The notes under the pieces: generated by a model
Database searches by the model: none
What the model saw: only the letters and a program-made list of their open reading frames with translations
What the model was told of the DNA's origin: nothing
Translations under genes and position numbers: made by a program
DNA from: Lihuaxuella thermophila
Lineage (GTDB): Bacteria; Bacillota; Bacilli; Thermoactinomycetales; Thermoactinomycetaceae
NCBI RefSeq assembly: GCF_900110165.1
Contig: NZ_FOCQ01000006.1
Span: 124,001-188,000, forward strand
Length of the DNA stretch: 64,000 nucleotides
Direction of reading: 5' to 3'
Shown here: piece after piece, positions 53,435 through 62,665 of the stretch
Layout: each line of letters begins with the position of its first letter
How positions within the stretch are numbered: the stretch's first letter is position 1

Positions 53435-54004
53435 TCATTTTACCCACCCATCCTCTTCGGCTCGGTAAACGTCGAAGACACCTTGAAAAACGATTTCACC
53501 GTTCACTTTTGTCTGCACATTGATTTGCAAACGAGAGGACTGTTTATTGAACACTTGTGCATATGCGATACATTTTTCCCCCAACCTCACCGGCCGGACA
53601 AAACGGATTCCCGCCGAAGCGGTCAATGCTACTTCAGCATCGACAATCGCCACGGCCAATGAGTTGGCCTGGGCAAACAGATAATGTCCGCGCGCAATCC
53701 GATTCCGCGCAAATACATGCTCTTTCTTAATTTCAAAGATGGAAATGCCGCTATGGTCCAACTGAATGTCGATCACTTCACCAATCACTTCTTCCAGGGC
53801 GAGTGATCGTACACGGTCAAAATTATTCTCCGCCATGTGCTTGATCCGTTCCCGCAGTTCGGGGATCCCTAATTCCATCCTGTCCAAACGAATCGTCTGG
53901 ATACTTACCCCGCACCTCTTGGCCATTTCCTCATCTGTGATAAAGGGATCATCAGAAAATGCCTTCTTGATCAGTCGCTGTCTCTCTTTTTTCGGCAGGC
54001 GCAC
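53435..54004 (-). CDS. fapR: Fatty-acid biosynthesis repressor FapR
   Basis: 189 residues. An N-terminal helix-turn-helix (FITDEEMAKRCGVSIQTIRLDRMELGIPELRERIK) is joined to a hot-dog thioesterase-like domain that binds malonyl-CoA (RNRIARGHYLFAQANSLAVA). GTG at 54004 is chosen because AAGGTGGTGA lies 8 bases upstream and the product then matches Bacillus FapR (MR...KERQ). It represses its own operon when malonyl-CoA is low. A matching operator is present upstream. Confidence 0.95.
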   Translation of the reverse strand: MRLPKKERQRLIKKAFSDDPFITDEEMAKRCGVSIQTIRLDRMELGIPELRERIKHMAENNFDRVRSLALEEVIGEVIDIQLDHSGISIFEIKKEHVFARNRIARGHYLFAQANSLAVAIVDAEVALTASAGIRFVRPVRLGEKCIAYAQVFNKQSSRLQINVQTKVNGEIVFQGVFDVYRAEEDGWVK

Positions 54005-54038
54005 AGCGGAGCTCACCACCTTAATTTACGACCATATA

Positions 54039-54055
54039 TTAATACCAAGTCCTAA
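54039..54055 (-). promoter_or_regulatory. FapR operator
   Basis: TTAATACCAAGTCCTAA (plus strand) fits the known FapR operator consensus TTAGTACCTRRTACTAA with few differences and lies 35 bases before the fapR start. Autoregulation of the operon is expected. Confidence 0.75.
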
Positions 54056-54092
54056 AACAGTATATAAAAAAAAGAATACGAGTGCAATGTAA

Positions 54093-54126
54093 AAATAAAA
54101 GAGCCGACCAGGCTGCCGACTCTTCA
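54093..54126 (-). terminator. Terminator after rpmF
   Basis: On the minus strand GAGTCGGC and GTCGGCTC pair (with two G-U pairs) and TTTTATTTTT follows. It separates rpmF from the fapR operon. Confidence 0.7.
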
Positions 54127-54146
54127 TTCAACTGCTGAAGCGAGGA

Positions 54147-54329
54147 TTAATCGTTTACAACCCCTTCAACCTCAGCGCCTTTGTAGTATCCACACTCTTT
54201 GCATACACGGTGAGAGAGTTTTGCTGCACCGCATTGCGGGCATTTGACCATACCCGGCACACTCAATTTGAAGTGGGTACGACGTTTGCGTTTGCGAGTT
54301 TTGGAAGTCCGTCTGAAAGGTACTGCCAT
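54147..54329 (-). CDS. rpmF: 50S ribosomal protein L32
   Basis: 60 residues, [21 protein letters not shown] followed by the zinc cysteines CPQC and CKEC. The start at 54329 has GGGGGTG upstream and the family N-terminus. It follows the yceD gene, as in most Bacilli. Confidence 0.97.
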   Translation of the reverse strand: MAVPFRRTSKTRKRKRRTHFKLSVPGMVKCPQCGAAKLSHRVCKECGYYKGAEVEGVVND

Positions 54330-54373
54330 GAAATTCACCCCCTATAAGAATGTAGCACAAATACGGGAAGTTT

Positions 54374-54886
54374 TCATTTGTCTTTTAAGAGCTCCTGCAG
54401 TTTCGCCAGGCGCGGGTCGATGGCCTCGATCTGGCACTCGCAGGATTCGGCGTTCCTGTTGATTCCGCACTTTGGACACAATCCCTTACAATCTTCCCGG
54501 CAAACCGGAGCATATGGAAGAGCGAGAAGAAGAGCTTCCCGAACATAAGGAGTGAGATCCAGCTCGTTGTCAACGAAATGGATTTCCCTCTCCTCGGCTT
54601 CTCCAGCCAGGTGCTCCACATCGGTAAATCTTTCCGTCCATCTGACGTTCACGGGGACTTCCGTCTCCGTCAGACAGCGTGAACAGGTCAAGGCGGCGCG
54701 AGTGGACTGTTCCACGTCCGCCTCGATCAGGTGTGAATCCAACTTAACCACCTGACCCTTGACTTGGACCGGCTCCAACCGAATCAGACCTGGAACTTCC
54801 TTCAGAAGCGAGTCCATCTGAATCGTTTCATTGAAAGTCAGCCGCTGATCCGCCTCTTGATTCAGCTTTTGCAGGGAAATGAGCAT
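54374..54886 (-). CDS. YceD/DUF177 family protein
   Basis: 170 residues. Two cysteine pairs are visible, CSRCL and later CREDC...CPKCG, in the order typical of YceD (DUF177, YlbN in Bacillus). The family is found next to rpmF in many bacteria and has been linked to 23S rRNA accumulation. AAGGAGTGG precedes the ATG. Confidence 0.92.
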   Translation of the reverse strand: MLISLQKLNQEADQRLTFNETIQMDSLLKEVPGLIRLEPVQVKGQVVKLDSHLIEADVEQSTRAALTCSRCLTETEVPVNVRWTERFTDVEHLAGEAEEREIHFVDNELDLTPYVREALLLALPYAPVCREDCKGLCPKCGINRNAESCECQIEAIDPRLAKLQELLKDK

Positions 54887-54927
54887 GATTCCACTCCTTG
54901 TGTAAAAACAGGCTTATTATAAGACAC

Positions 54928-56007
54928 TTACGCCGCCCCTGTCAATGTTTTTGACTTGAAAGCACTCCGGGCAGGCAAGTGTTGCAAATAGCGAACCGCT
55001 TCCTGCAACGAAGAGACGGGAACGATCTTCATCGGTGTACCGATTTTTTCGGCCGTCTCCCTGGCTGTTTTTTCATTTTCATCTCCCGGTTCCCTGTCTC
55101 TGGGACAAAAGAAAATTTCCGCATCCTCCCTGTCAGCGGCGATCACTTTATACTGAATGCCGCCAATTTGGCCAACCTCACCGGTTTGGGAAATGGTTCC
55201 CGTCCCCGCGATGCGGTAACCCTTTGTTAAATCCTCCGGCAGCAAGCGGTTGAGCACTTCGAGAGAAAACATGAGCCCGGCTGAAGGGCCTCCGATATTT
55301 TGCGTATGGATTTCGGCGGGGGGTGAAATGTTCACTTTTACTCTCACCACGGGTATGATTCCCAATCCGGCTCTTTTTTTCTCCCCCGGGGCGGCCGGAA
55401 GCTCCACCAGCTCCACTTTCTTTTCCATCTGCTTTTTCCCGCGAATCAGGTTGACGGTGACCACTTCACCCGGTGTTTTGGTACCGAGATATTGAATCAA
55501 TTGCTCGGTGGACGAAAATGCCCGGCCATCCACCTTTTTGATCAAATCCCCTTCCTTCAGGCCCGTGTTTCTGTTCTTCAACAGCTGAAAGATTTCGATT
55601 CCCGAAACTTCTACTTTAACGGGTCTGCCCGCTTGTCTGTATGCGGCAATAATCGCATTGTTTTGCGAGGCGATCATGTTCTCCGCCTGCCGCCTCGCAT
55701 ACTCTTCTTCCGATTCCCCCTGGGCGAGGATTTCCCGTTCGGGCACCAGCTCGGTCTGCCCCGTTATTTTGGAATAGAGATAGTCAAAAACATTTCCTTC
55801 TTTTAGTGAAATCGTTGTCAACAAAAAGGTTCCTTTTTCATCCGGTTGGCTTGTCCCCACATGCACGAGTGGGCTCACATCGATGGCCGAACCGGGTCCC
55901 ATCGCAAAATAGGGAATGGGCAAAAGAAGGGAGACTCCGAGTGCGATGAAGATCACAGCACCGAGAACCCCTCCCCATATGCGTTTACTCTGCATTCTGA
56001 AATTCAT
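54928..56007 (-). CDS. ylbL: YlbL-type membrane protease with PDZ domain
   Basis: 359 residues. One N-terminal membrane anchor (IWGGVLGAVIFIALGVSLLL) is followed by a PDZ domain (about 140-210, NTGLKEGDLIKKVDGRAF) and a Lon-type (S16) protease domain with catalytic Ser in GGPSAGLMFS and Lys in GIQYKVIAADRE. The relatives YlbL and SepM process signalling or division proteins at the membrane. AAGGAGAG lies 9 bases before the ATG. The start overlaps the end of ylbK by 23 bases. Confidence 0.93.
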   Translation of the reverse strand: MNFRMQSKRIWGGVLGAVIFIALGVSLLLPIPYFAMGPGSAIDVSPLVHVGTSQPDEKGTFLLTTISLKEGNVFDYLYSKITGQTELVPEREILAQGESEEEYARRQAENMIASQNNAIIAAYRQAGRPVKVEVSGIEIFQLLKNRNTGLKEGDLIKKVDGRAFSSTEQLIQYLGTKTPGEVVTVNLIRGKKQMEKKVELVELPAAPGEKKRAGLGIIPVVRVKVNISPPAEIHTQNIGGPSAGLMFSLEVLNRLLPEDLTKGYRIAGTGTISQTGEVGQIGGIQYKVIAADREDAEIFFCPRDREPGDENEKTARETAEKIGTPMKIVPVSSLQEAVRYLQHLPARSAFKSKTLTGAA

Positions 56008-56794
56008 TGACAGACTCTCCTTGCCAGTTCTGAATCAACTCTTTCAATTGCCGGACTTGAGCTCTTGCTTCGTCTTCTCCCCGCCGGATACACTCTTCGA
56101 CGCGGGTAAATGCCGTCGGGCTGATATCGGAAACGTCAGGATGGATCACAAAGTCGGCCGAGCGAATCTGCCCATTGGACAGCTCTCTTTCCATGATACC
56201 CAAAGTTTGTGCAATCACATCAAAAATATTGACCACTTGCACCCGGCTGATTCGGGGAATCACATCGACAGCGATGACAAAATCAGCACCCATCTCGCGA
56301 ACGACCGAGATCGGAACCCGGTCAATGACCCCTCCGTCGACGAGTAACCGGTCGCCGATCCTGACCGGTTCAAAAATTCCCGGAATGGAAATGCTGGCTC
56401 GTACCGCTTCATCGATCGGCCCGCTGGTAAACACGACCCGCTCCCCGGCGATCAGATCGGTTGCGATGACGGCCGTAGGAATCCGCAACTCTTCCAAGCG
56501 TTTGTGATGAGTGAGTAAGCCGATCAGCTCTTTCACTTTGTCGCCAATGACAAATCCCCGCCGGGGCACGGTTAAATCCAGCCAATGCTTTCGTTTCAGG
56601 CGGATGGCCAGCTGCTCGCACAAATCCAAGTTGAGTCCGTTCGCGTACAAAACCCCGATAATGCTGCCCATGCTGCTTCCGGCGATAAAATCGACGGGAA
56701 TGCCTTCTTGCTCAAGCACTTTCAGAACCCCTATATGAGCCAGCCCCCGGGCGGCCCCCGAACTTAACGCTAAACCTATCTTCGGCCTTGACAA
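55985..56794 (-). CDS. ylbK: Patatin-like phospholipase family protein YlbK
   Basis: 269 residues from the TTG at 56794, chosen because AAGGGGTGGGGA lies just upstream and SRPKIGLALSSGAARGLAHIGVL matches the family start; the frame is open to a GTG at 56839. The patatin motifs are the oxyanion loop SSGAARG, the nucleophile Ser in GSSMG and the Asp in VDGGVIDRVP. It would be a serine acyl hydrolase of the RssA/YlbK group, substrate unknown. It is divergent from ylbJ and overlaps ylbL. Confidence 0.88.
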   Translation of the reverse strand: MSRPKIGLALSSGAARGLAHIGVLKVLEQEGIPVDFIAGSSMGSIIGVLYANGLNLDLCEQLAIRLKRKHWLDLTVPRRGFVIGDKVKELIGLLTHHKRLEELRIPTAVIATDLIAGERVVFTSGPIDEAVRASISIPGIFEPVRIGDRLLVDGGVIDRVPISVVREMGADFVIAVDVIPRISRVQVVNIFDVIAQTLGIMERELSNGQIRSADFVIHPDVSDISPTAFTRVEECIRRGEDEARAQVRQLKELIQNWQGESVNEFQNAE

Positions 56795-56916
56795 TCTTCC
56801 CCACCCCTTACGTTTGAATATCCTGCTTTTGCGATTCACTCCCGGACAAAGGGTCTAAATGGACGCCATCCAGCGTAGACATGTTATTGACCAAGAGAGT
56901 CTTGAGGAGAGAGAGC

Positions 56917-58158
56917 ATGCAAATCACACAAATCCTTCTCCAAAGTCGCCTAAAATCCGTGGCTCTGGCTTCCACAGCCATTTTTATGGCCTGCATACTG
57001 GTCATGTACCCGGAGCAAGCATTTAAATCTTCACTCAGAGGCCTCACGATCTGGTGGGATGTGTTTTTTCCTGCTCTGTTGCCTTTTTTTATCACGGTTG
57101 AAATGATGATGGGCTTTGGAGTCGTCCATTTCCTCGGTGTCTTGCTTGAACCTCTCATGCGGCCCATTTTCCGGGTACCGGGAGCCGGAGCCTTCGTCAT
57201 GGCTGTAGGTTTTGTGTCAGGGAATCCGATGGGAGCCAAACTTACTGCCCGTCTCCGCGAACAACAGCTGGTTTCGCGCGAAGAAGGGGAGCGATTGGTC
57301 TCGTTTACGAGTACAGCCAGCCCTTCTTTCATTTTCGGAGCGGTAGCCGTCGGCTTTTTCGAGAACACTTCCGTCGGCATCATTTTAGCACTTGCCCACT
57401 ACTTAAGCAGCATCCTGGTGGGATTTGTGATGCGCTTCTATGAACCGCAAGCTCCCCCGTCTCCTCCGCAAGAACGGAAAACCGGTTTTATCTTATTTCG
57501 GGCCATCAGAGCGATGCACCGGGCACGCGTGAAAGATGGAAGACCTCTTGGGCGGTTATTGGGCGATGCTGTTTCCTCCGCCATCCAAACACTTTTGATG
57601 ATCGGCGGATTTATCATGGTGTTTTCTGTACTCGTTCATCTCGTCAATTATGTGGGAATCACTTCGTTCCTGGCAAAGGGAATCGCAAATCTGTTTTCAC
57701 TCCTTGCCCTGCCACCCGCTTTATCTGATCCTATGCTGGGAGGAATATTCGAAATTACGCTGGGGTCCCAGTTGGCAAGCGCCGCTGCCGCCAGTATCCC
57801 CCTCATTTACAAATTGACCATTGTCAGTGTCATGATCGGTTGGAACGGACTGTCGATTCACGCCCAGGTGGCCAGTATGTTGAGTCGGACAGATATTCGC
57901 TATTTTCCCTACTTCTGTGCCCGGGTCCTCCACGGATGTCTGGCCGGGGTCATCACTCTGATCATTTTTCCGTTTCTGAAGCCTCATTTCAGTCTTCTGC
58001 CAACAGCGATTCCGGCCATGGCCGACCCGTTCATTCCGGTTGCCGTGTCCCTGTGGAGTCTCTTAAAAATGGGTTCCGCAGGGGTGGCAGTGATTTGGAT
58101 GGGCTGGACGGCTTGCCACCTTTTCCGTCATAACGGGCTCTTGCCCTATAAACGCTAA
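56917..58158 (+). CDS. ylbJ: Sporulation integral membrane protein YlbJ
   Basis: 413 residues with about ten hydrophobic segments and a Gate/nucleoside-recognition-like fold (GFVSGNPMGAKLTARLREQQLVSREEGERL; TSTASPSFIFGAVAVG). YlbJ is a sigma-E-dependent protein needed for spore cortex formation in Bacillus subtilis. The start at 56917 has GAGGAGAGAG upstream. It is the only plus-strand gene in this housekeeping block and is divergent from ylbK. Confidence 0.93.
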   Translation: MQITQILLQSRLKSVALASTAIFMACILVMYPEQAFKSSLRGLTIWWDVFFPALLPFFITVEMMMGFGVVHFLGVLLEPLMRPIFRVPGAGAFVMAVGFVSGNPMGAKLTARLREQQLVSREEGERLVSFTSTASPSFIFGAVAVGFFENTSVGIILALAHYLSSILVGFVMRFYEPQAPPSPPQERKTGFILFRAIRAMHRARVKDGRPLGRLLGDAVSSAIQTLLMIGGFIMVFSVLVHLVNYVGITSFLAKGIANLFSLLALPPALSDPMLGGIFEITLGSQLASAAAASIPLIYKLTIVSVMIGWNGLSIHAQVASMLSRTDIRYFPYFCARVLHGCLAGVITLIIFPFLKPHFSLLPTAIPAMADPFIPVAVSLWSLLKMGSAGVAVIWMGWTACHLFRHNGLLPYKR

Positions 58159-58184
58159 AAAACCCGCTTCAGCGGGTTTTTTCC
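58158..58184. terminator. Bidirectional terminator between ylbJ and coaD
   Basis: AAAAAACCCGC pairs with GCGGGTTTTTT around TTCA. It overlaps the end of coaD. Confidence 0.9.
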
Positions 58185-58660
58185 AATCCAAACTTGATGT
58201 TTAACGCTTCTGCGACATGATCGGGAACCAGATCTTTCACATCCGCACCATAGCTCGCCACTTCCTTCACCATGGCCGAACTGATAAATGAATGCTTATT
58301 GTTGCTCATCAAAAAAAGCGTTTCCACTTTTTCGCTCAATTTACGGTTAATCGACGCGATCTGAAGCTCGTATTCAAAGTCGGAAATCGCGCGCAATCCA
58401 CGCAAAATGACATTGGCTTTTTGTTTATGTACATAATCGATCAACAAGCCGTCGAAACTGTCCACTTCTACATTCGAAAACGTTTGTGTCGCTTCGCGGA
58501 TCATTTCTTTTCTCTCTTCGACTGAAAAGAGGGGATTTTTGGATGAATTGATGAGAACAGCTACAATAATCTTGTCAAACACCTTCGCCCCCCGCTCAAT
58601 GATGTCGAGATGGCCGTATGTAATGGGATCAAAGCTTCCTGGATAAACAGCTATTTTCAT
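58169..58660 (-). CDS. coaD: Phosphopantetheine adenylyltransferase
   Basis: 163 residues. [15 protein letters not shown] holds the TxGH nucleotide-binding motif, and [16 protein letters not shown] the second signature. It catalyses the penultimate step of coenzyme A synthesis. It lies 4 bases after rsmD, as in most Bacilli. Confidence 0.97.
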   Translation of the reverse strand: MKIAVYPGSFDPITYGHLDIIERGAKVFDKIIVAVLINSSKNPLFSVEERKEMIREATQTFSNVEVDSFDGLLIDYVHKQKANVILRGLRAISDFEYELQIASINRKLSEKVETLFLMSNNKHSFISSAMVKEVASYGADVKDLVPDHVAEALNIKFGLEKTR

Positions 58661-58664
58661 CTGA

Positions 58665-59234
58665 TCAGGATCCTCCTTCAGACGTTGCTCGCTGATACAA
58701 CGAGATGGTTGTATCCCCGTAAGTGAGTCGGCGCGTCTCTCTTAATTGCCCGATCTGGATTGGAAGGGACGCACGGCTCGGATATTCTGCCGCCACGGTC
58801 CCGTTTTCAGCCAACAGCATACTGCTGCCGATGATCGTGAGCACAGGAAGCATCAAATTTTCATGATAAGGGGGATCCAAAAAGATGAGGCGAAACCGGA
58901 CCCCGCGCCTGATTAACGCTCTGCAGGCCGCCCGCGCATCGCGGCGGTAGATTTCGACCCGATCTTTCATCCCGGTTGCTTCCGCATTGGCGAGGACCGT
59001 ATCAAGACTGATCCGCGACTGGTCGATAAAAACAGCCCGTTCCGCTCCCCGGCTGAGAGCCTCGAGGCCAAGGGATCCGGTTCCGGCAAACAGGTCCAAT
59101 ACCCATCCGCCATCAAAAAAAGGGCCAATCACCTGAAACAGGGACTCTTTAACGCGGTCTGCGGTTGGCCGGACATGCTTGCCTGGAACCATTTTCAATC
59201 TTGTGCCACGCGCAGTGCCAGCAATGATTCGCAT
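58665..59234 (-). CDS. rsmD: 16S rRNA (guanine(966)-N(2))-methyltransferase
   Basis: 189 residues. [18 protein letters not shown] opens the protein. The S-adenosylmethionine motif is [19 protein letters not shown] and the catalytic motif is LDPPY, the RsmD form of DPPY/NPPY. It methylates 16S rRNA in the 30S subunit. It is paired with coaD. Confidence 0.95.
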   Translation of the reverse strand: MRIIAGTARGTRLKMVPGKHVRPTADRVKESLFQVIGPFFDGGWVLDLFAGTGSLGLEALSRGAERAVFIDQSRISLDTVLANAEATGMKDRVEIYRRDARAACRALIRRGVRFRLIFLDPPYHENLMLPVLTIIGSSMLLAENGTVAAEYPSRASLPIQIGQLRETRRLTYGDTTISLYQRATSEGGS

Positions 59235-59471
59235 ACCCGACCTCCTTACACACTACATCATCAACGGGATTTAAACATTTTTATCCTACCACAAATTCCT
59301 TGAAAAACAAAAGGAACACGGATGCAGGAAAATTAATATTGAAGGATGTGTATAAAGAAGTAAAAGTTGGCAATCCTAACTGATGACAGCATCTTGATTG
59401 ATGTTGTCGAACCGCGGAGAAGACTTACATTTCCCCATAAGCTCTTCCTCCGGTTTCTCCTCTCCCATTTA

Positions 59472-59535
59472 GTATCTTACACAATGGTTGTGCAAGATAC
59501 CATAGGCTCGCGAATATTCGCGAGCCACTTTTTTA
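59472..59535. terminator. Two tandem hairpins downstream of the hypothetical gene
   Basis: GTATCTT plus CACAA pair with TTGTG plus AAGATAC (59472-59500). Then GGCTCGCGAAT pairs perfectly with ATTCGCGAGCC (59505-59526), with a T-run on the plus side. The pair lies directly after the stop of the minus-strand gene at 59533. Confidence 0.65.
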
Positions 59536-60063
59536 TTTTCTGTATCTGCCTTTACCCGACTTGCGTGAACTCCTGCGCAATGAATGGAGGCCGGCCGTTT
59601 CATCGAAGGCTTCCGGCATTCTCTCCCGTTCTTTGACCGGTCTCTGGAACCGTCCGGGCATAAACGGTTCGCCATCTTTGTTTCCATCAACTTCTCCTTT
59701 TCCCGACGGATCTCTTGGAAATGGGGGATGGGCAAAGTGTTCGGGATCGAACGGCCGAACCATGGGGGCATCTGTTTTTGCCCACGGAGCTTCTTTATCG
59801 TTTGGAGGCCTCTCCAGCATCCACTCCTCCATCATCCATGGATCCCATTCCCGCGGCGGGCCGGAAGGTGGTCCCGCCTGGGGATGCCCCTCTTTTCTCT
59901 GTGCCCAAAAATACTCTTCCTCCAGCCACATGTCATCCATATATCCGTGAGGGAAGGGTTGATCAACGGGTGATTTTTTGTGCTGGGACTGACGTGGCGA
60001 CTCTATTTTTGACCCTTTGTCACTAAGGAATCCGGGTGACCGATACTTCCTCTTTTTGCTCAT
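59533..60063 (-). CDS. Low-complexity hypothetical protein rich in Pro, Trp, Met and charged residues
   Basis: 176 residues. The N-terminal 40 are basic and Ser-rich (MSKKRKYRSPGFLSDKGSK), the middle is rich in Trp, Met, Glu and Pro (MDDMWLEEEYFWAQRKEG; REWDPWMMEEWMLERPP), and the end is basic (RRSSRKSGKGRYRK). No signal peptide or membrane span. The start at 60063 has GAAGGTGA upstream. Composition resembles spore coat or morphogenetic proteins of Bacillota, which is inference only. I do not recognise a family. Confidence 0.65.
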   Translation of the reverse strand: MSKKRKYRSPGFLSDKGSKIESPRQSQHKKSPVDQPFPHGYMDDMWLEEEYFWAQRKEGHPQAGPPSGPPREWDPWMMEEWMLERPPNDKEAPWAKTDAPMVRPFDPEHFAHPPFPRDPSGKGEVDGNKDGEPFMPGRFQRPVKERERMPEAFDETAGLHSLRRSSRKSGKGRYRK

Positions 60064-60174
60064 CTTTTCACCTTCTTTATCCAAAAGTTTAGATCCCTGT
60101 GTCTAAACACTAATACCTTATGTTCAACCCATTTCCCCTGTCCATGCCAATGGCCTACTGAATGAGGCCTATTT

Positions 60175-60483
60175 TTACAGCCTTTGTTTCAACATCCGGG
60201 CCTCCATCGGCGTGATAACCCCTTCATAAACCATGAGATCGATCATCTTGCCGGAGAGTTCGTACCAACGGGGCGACCGTTGTAAGCGTTCAATTTCTTG
60301 TTGGGTAAACATCCGGTAAGGAAGCTGGGAAGCAAAGGACATTAAACCGGTAACCCCGCGTGTTCTCCGGATCATTTTCGCCTGGTTGACCAAGGACTTG
60401 ATTTGCTCAACTGTCACTGCTTTTCTGCCCACCGTCTGGTTAATCGTGCGGACCACATCTTGATAAACCTGGTTCTTGTCCAC
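60175..60483 (-). CDS. Hypothetical helical protein
   Basis: 102 residues from GTG at 60483, chosen because GGAGGTGG lies about 10 bases upstream; the frame is open further 5' without a better site. The product looks all-helical (VYQDVVRTINQTVGRKAVTVEQIKSLVNQAKMIRRT; FTQQEIERLQ), with no signal peptide. Small sporulation proteins such as SpoVIF have a comparable helical layout, but I cannot show homology. It lies downstream of recG and is separated from it by a terminator. Confidence 0.6.
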   Translation of the reverse strand: MDKNQVYQDVVRTINQTVGRKAVTVEQIKSLVNQAKMIRRTRGVTGLMSFASQLPYRMFTQQEIERLQRSPRWYELSGKMIDLMVYEGVITPMEARMLKQRL

Positions 60484-60552
60484 CCGTTTTCCACCTCCAA
60501 TCATGAACGCTTTATTGTATGCGGCGAATCGGCTGAGTGTACATGACATCGC

Positions 60553-60596
60553 AAAAAATAAACAAACCCGGTACTCATCTGCTGTTACCGGGTTTG
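60553..60596 (-). terminator. Terminator of the sda-recG operon
   Basis: On the minus strand CAAACCCGGTA pairs with TACCGGGTTTG across 11 bases, followed by TTTATTTTTTG. It lies 21 bases after the recG stop. Confidence 0.9.
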
Positions 60597-60616
60597 TCCA
60601 GATCAAACGATTTGCA

Positions 60617-62665
60617 TCAGTCAAAGTTTCTTGATTCCAACTCTTCATTCATCAGATATTCATACAGCGGCCGGGTTTCGGGATGGGTCTCAAAATCTTC
60701 TCTCTCCACGATTCTCGCCGCATCGGAACGGGCGATCTCCAGCACGCGGAAATCTTCCGTGAGGTCTGCCACTTTGAAGTCAGGAAGACCGCTCTGTTTG
60801 ACTCCGAGAAAGTCGCCCGGCCCCCTCAGTTCAAGGTCGCGGCGTGAGATTTCAAATCCGTCCGTCGTTTCGGTCATCACCCGCATACGTTCCACTCCCG
60901 TTTCCGACTTGGGATCAGCGACTAAAATACAGGTGGAGGCTCCCCCGCCCCGACCGACACGTCCTCTCAACTGGTGCAGCTGCGCCAGCCCGAAGCGGTC
61001 CGCATCATACACGACCATCACCGTGGCATTGGGGACGTTCACCCCAACTTCCACCACCGTCGTGGAAACCAGCACCTGCACCTGATTTTCGGCGAACATT
61101 CGCATCACTTCTTCTTTTTCCGCCGCGTTCATTCTCCCGTGCAGCAGGCCCACCCGGACGGGGGCCAAATCGACCGTCAGTTGTTCAAATACCTGCTCAG
61201 CATTCTGTAAATCCAGCTTTTCCGATTCCTCGATCAGGGGGCAGATCACATAGGCCTGATGGCCTTTGCCGCACTCTTTTTGGATAAACTTGACGATGCG
61301 CGGCCAAGCGTCTTTTTTCACCCAATAGGTGTCGATCGGTTGCCTGCCTGCCGGCATTTCGTCAATCGTTGAGACATCCATTTCGCCGAAAACAGTGATC
61401 GCCAGCGTTCGGGGGATGGGTGTCGCCGTCATGAACAGCACATCGGGAGTTTCCCCCTTCTCCCGGAGCAGGGCGCGCTGTTTGACGCCAAACCGGTGCT
61501 GTTCGTCGGTAATGACCAAGCCTAATTTGCGAAACGTCACCGGCTCTTGAATCAAAGCATGTGTCCCGACAATCACATCAGCCAAACCCATTTGAATTTG
61601 CCCGAGCGCGTCGCGACGCTCTCTTGCTGTCATGCTGCCGGTTAACGAAATGACCCTTGCGCCGTAAGGAGTGAGCAGCTTGGACAGTGACGCGGTATGC
61701 TGGTCGGCCAAAATCTCGGTCGGAACCATCAATGCTCCCTGATACCCGCTCAAATAGTTGGCATAGAGGGCAATACCCGCGACGACTGTCTTGCCGGAAC
61801 CCACATCCCCCTGCAATAAACGGTTCATTTGTCCGGGACGGCGCATATCCTGCAAAATCTCCCGCACCACCCGCCGTTGCGCCCCGGTCAGCGGGAAAGC
61901 CAGGTCGGAGATAAATGTTTCCACTTTCTCCTCATCAAAGGTATGGGCGATTCCCTGGACTTCAGTGCGATGGAGCTTTCTCAGCCACATCAGTTTCAGT
62001 TCATACAAAAAGAGTTCTTCATAAACCATGCGCCTTCTCGCCTGGTGTCCCTCTTCTTTTCCCTTGGGAAAATGGAGCAAGAACATCGCTTTGGCACGGG
62101 GAATCAGTTTATACCGGCTGATGAGTTCTTCGGGAAGAATTTCCCTGATCTGTCTGCCGTACCGGACAAATGCCTCATAGATGAGTTTGCGCAACCAATT
62201 GACTTTGACGGGACCGGTCACCGAATAAACGGGTTCCAAGCGTCCCACCTGCTTTTCTTGCTCGCTTTCGCTGATCAGTGTACGTTCCGCGGTCACCTGC
62301 AACCGGTACCGGTCCCATTTTCCCGAGACCACGATCGTTTGGCCCGGGGAAAGCTTTTCTTTGAGATAGGCCTGGTTAAACCAGATCACACTGATGTGAA
62401 TGCCCCCCGCATCCAGTTTCACGGTCATGCGGGATTTTTTCTTTCCATACCATCGGACGCTGGGTGTTCCGTAAATCCGCCCCCGGACTGTCACTTTAGC
62501 TTCATGTGGGGCTTGTGTCAGATCGCTGAGGCGATAATCCTCGTACCGGTAAGGATAATATTGCAACAGATCGTCGACGGACCGGATTCCCAGCTCCGCC
62601 AGAGCCTGTTTTTTCTGCTCCCCCACCCCTGGCAAAACATCTACAGGGACTTCGGACAGATTCAT
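60617..62665 (-). CDS. recG: ATP-dependent DNA helicase RecG
   Basis: 682 residues. An N-terminal wedge/OB domain (about 60-150) recognises branched DNA, followed by a superfamily 2 helicase with Walker A GDVGSGKT, motif II DEQH (ITDEQHRFG), MTATPIPRT and QLRGRVGRGG (motif VI). It remodels stalled forks and Holliday junctions. Its start overlaps the sdaAA stop by 4 bases. In Bacillus subtilis recG is followed by fapR; here other genes lie between. Confidence 0.97.
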   Translation of the reverse strand: MNLSEVPVDVLPGVGEQKKQALAELGIRSVDDLLQYYPYRYEDYRLSDLTQAPHEAKVTVRGRIYGTPSVRWYGKKKSRMTVKLDAGGIHISVIWFNQAYLKEKLSPGQTIVVSGKWDRYRLQVTAERTLISESEQEKQVGRLEPVYSVTGPVKVNWLRKLIYEAFVRYGRQIREILPEELISRYKLIPRAKAMFLLHFPKGKEEGHQARRRMVYEELFLYELKLMWLRKLHRTEVQGIAHTFDEEKVETFISDLAFPLTGAQRRVVREILQDMRRPGQMNRLLQGDVGSGKTVVAGIALYANYLSGYQGALMVPTEILADQHTASLSKLLTPYGARVISLTGSMTARERRDALGQIQMGLADVIVGTHALIQEPVTFRKLGLVITDEQHRFGVKQRALLREKGETPDVLFMTATPIPRTLAITVFGEMDVSTIDEMPAGRQPIDTYWVKKDAWPRIVKFIQKECGKGHQAYVICPLIEESEKLDLQNAEQVFEQLTVDLAPVRVGLLHGRMNAAEKEEVMRMFAENQVQVLVSTTVVEVGVNVPNATVMVVYDADRFGLAQLHQLRGRVGRGGGASTCILVADPKSETGVERMRVMTETTDGFEISRRDLELRGPGDFLGVKQSGLPDFKVADLTEDFRVLEIARSDAARIVEREDFETHPETRPLYEYLMNEELESRNFD

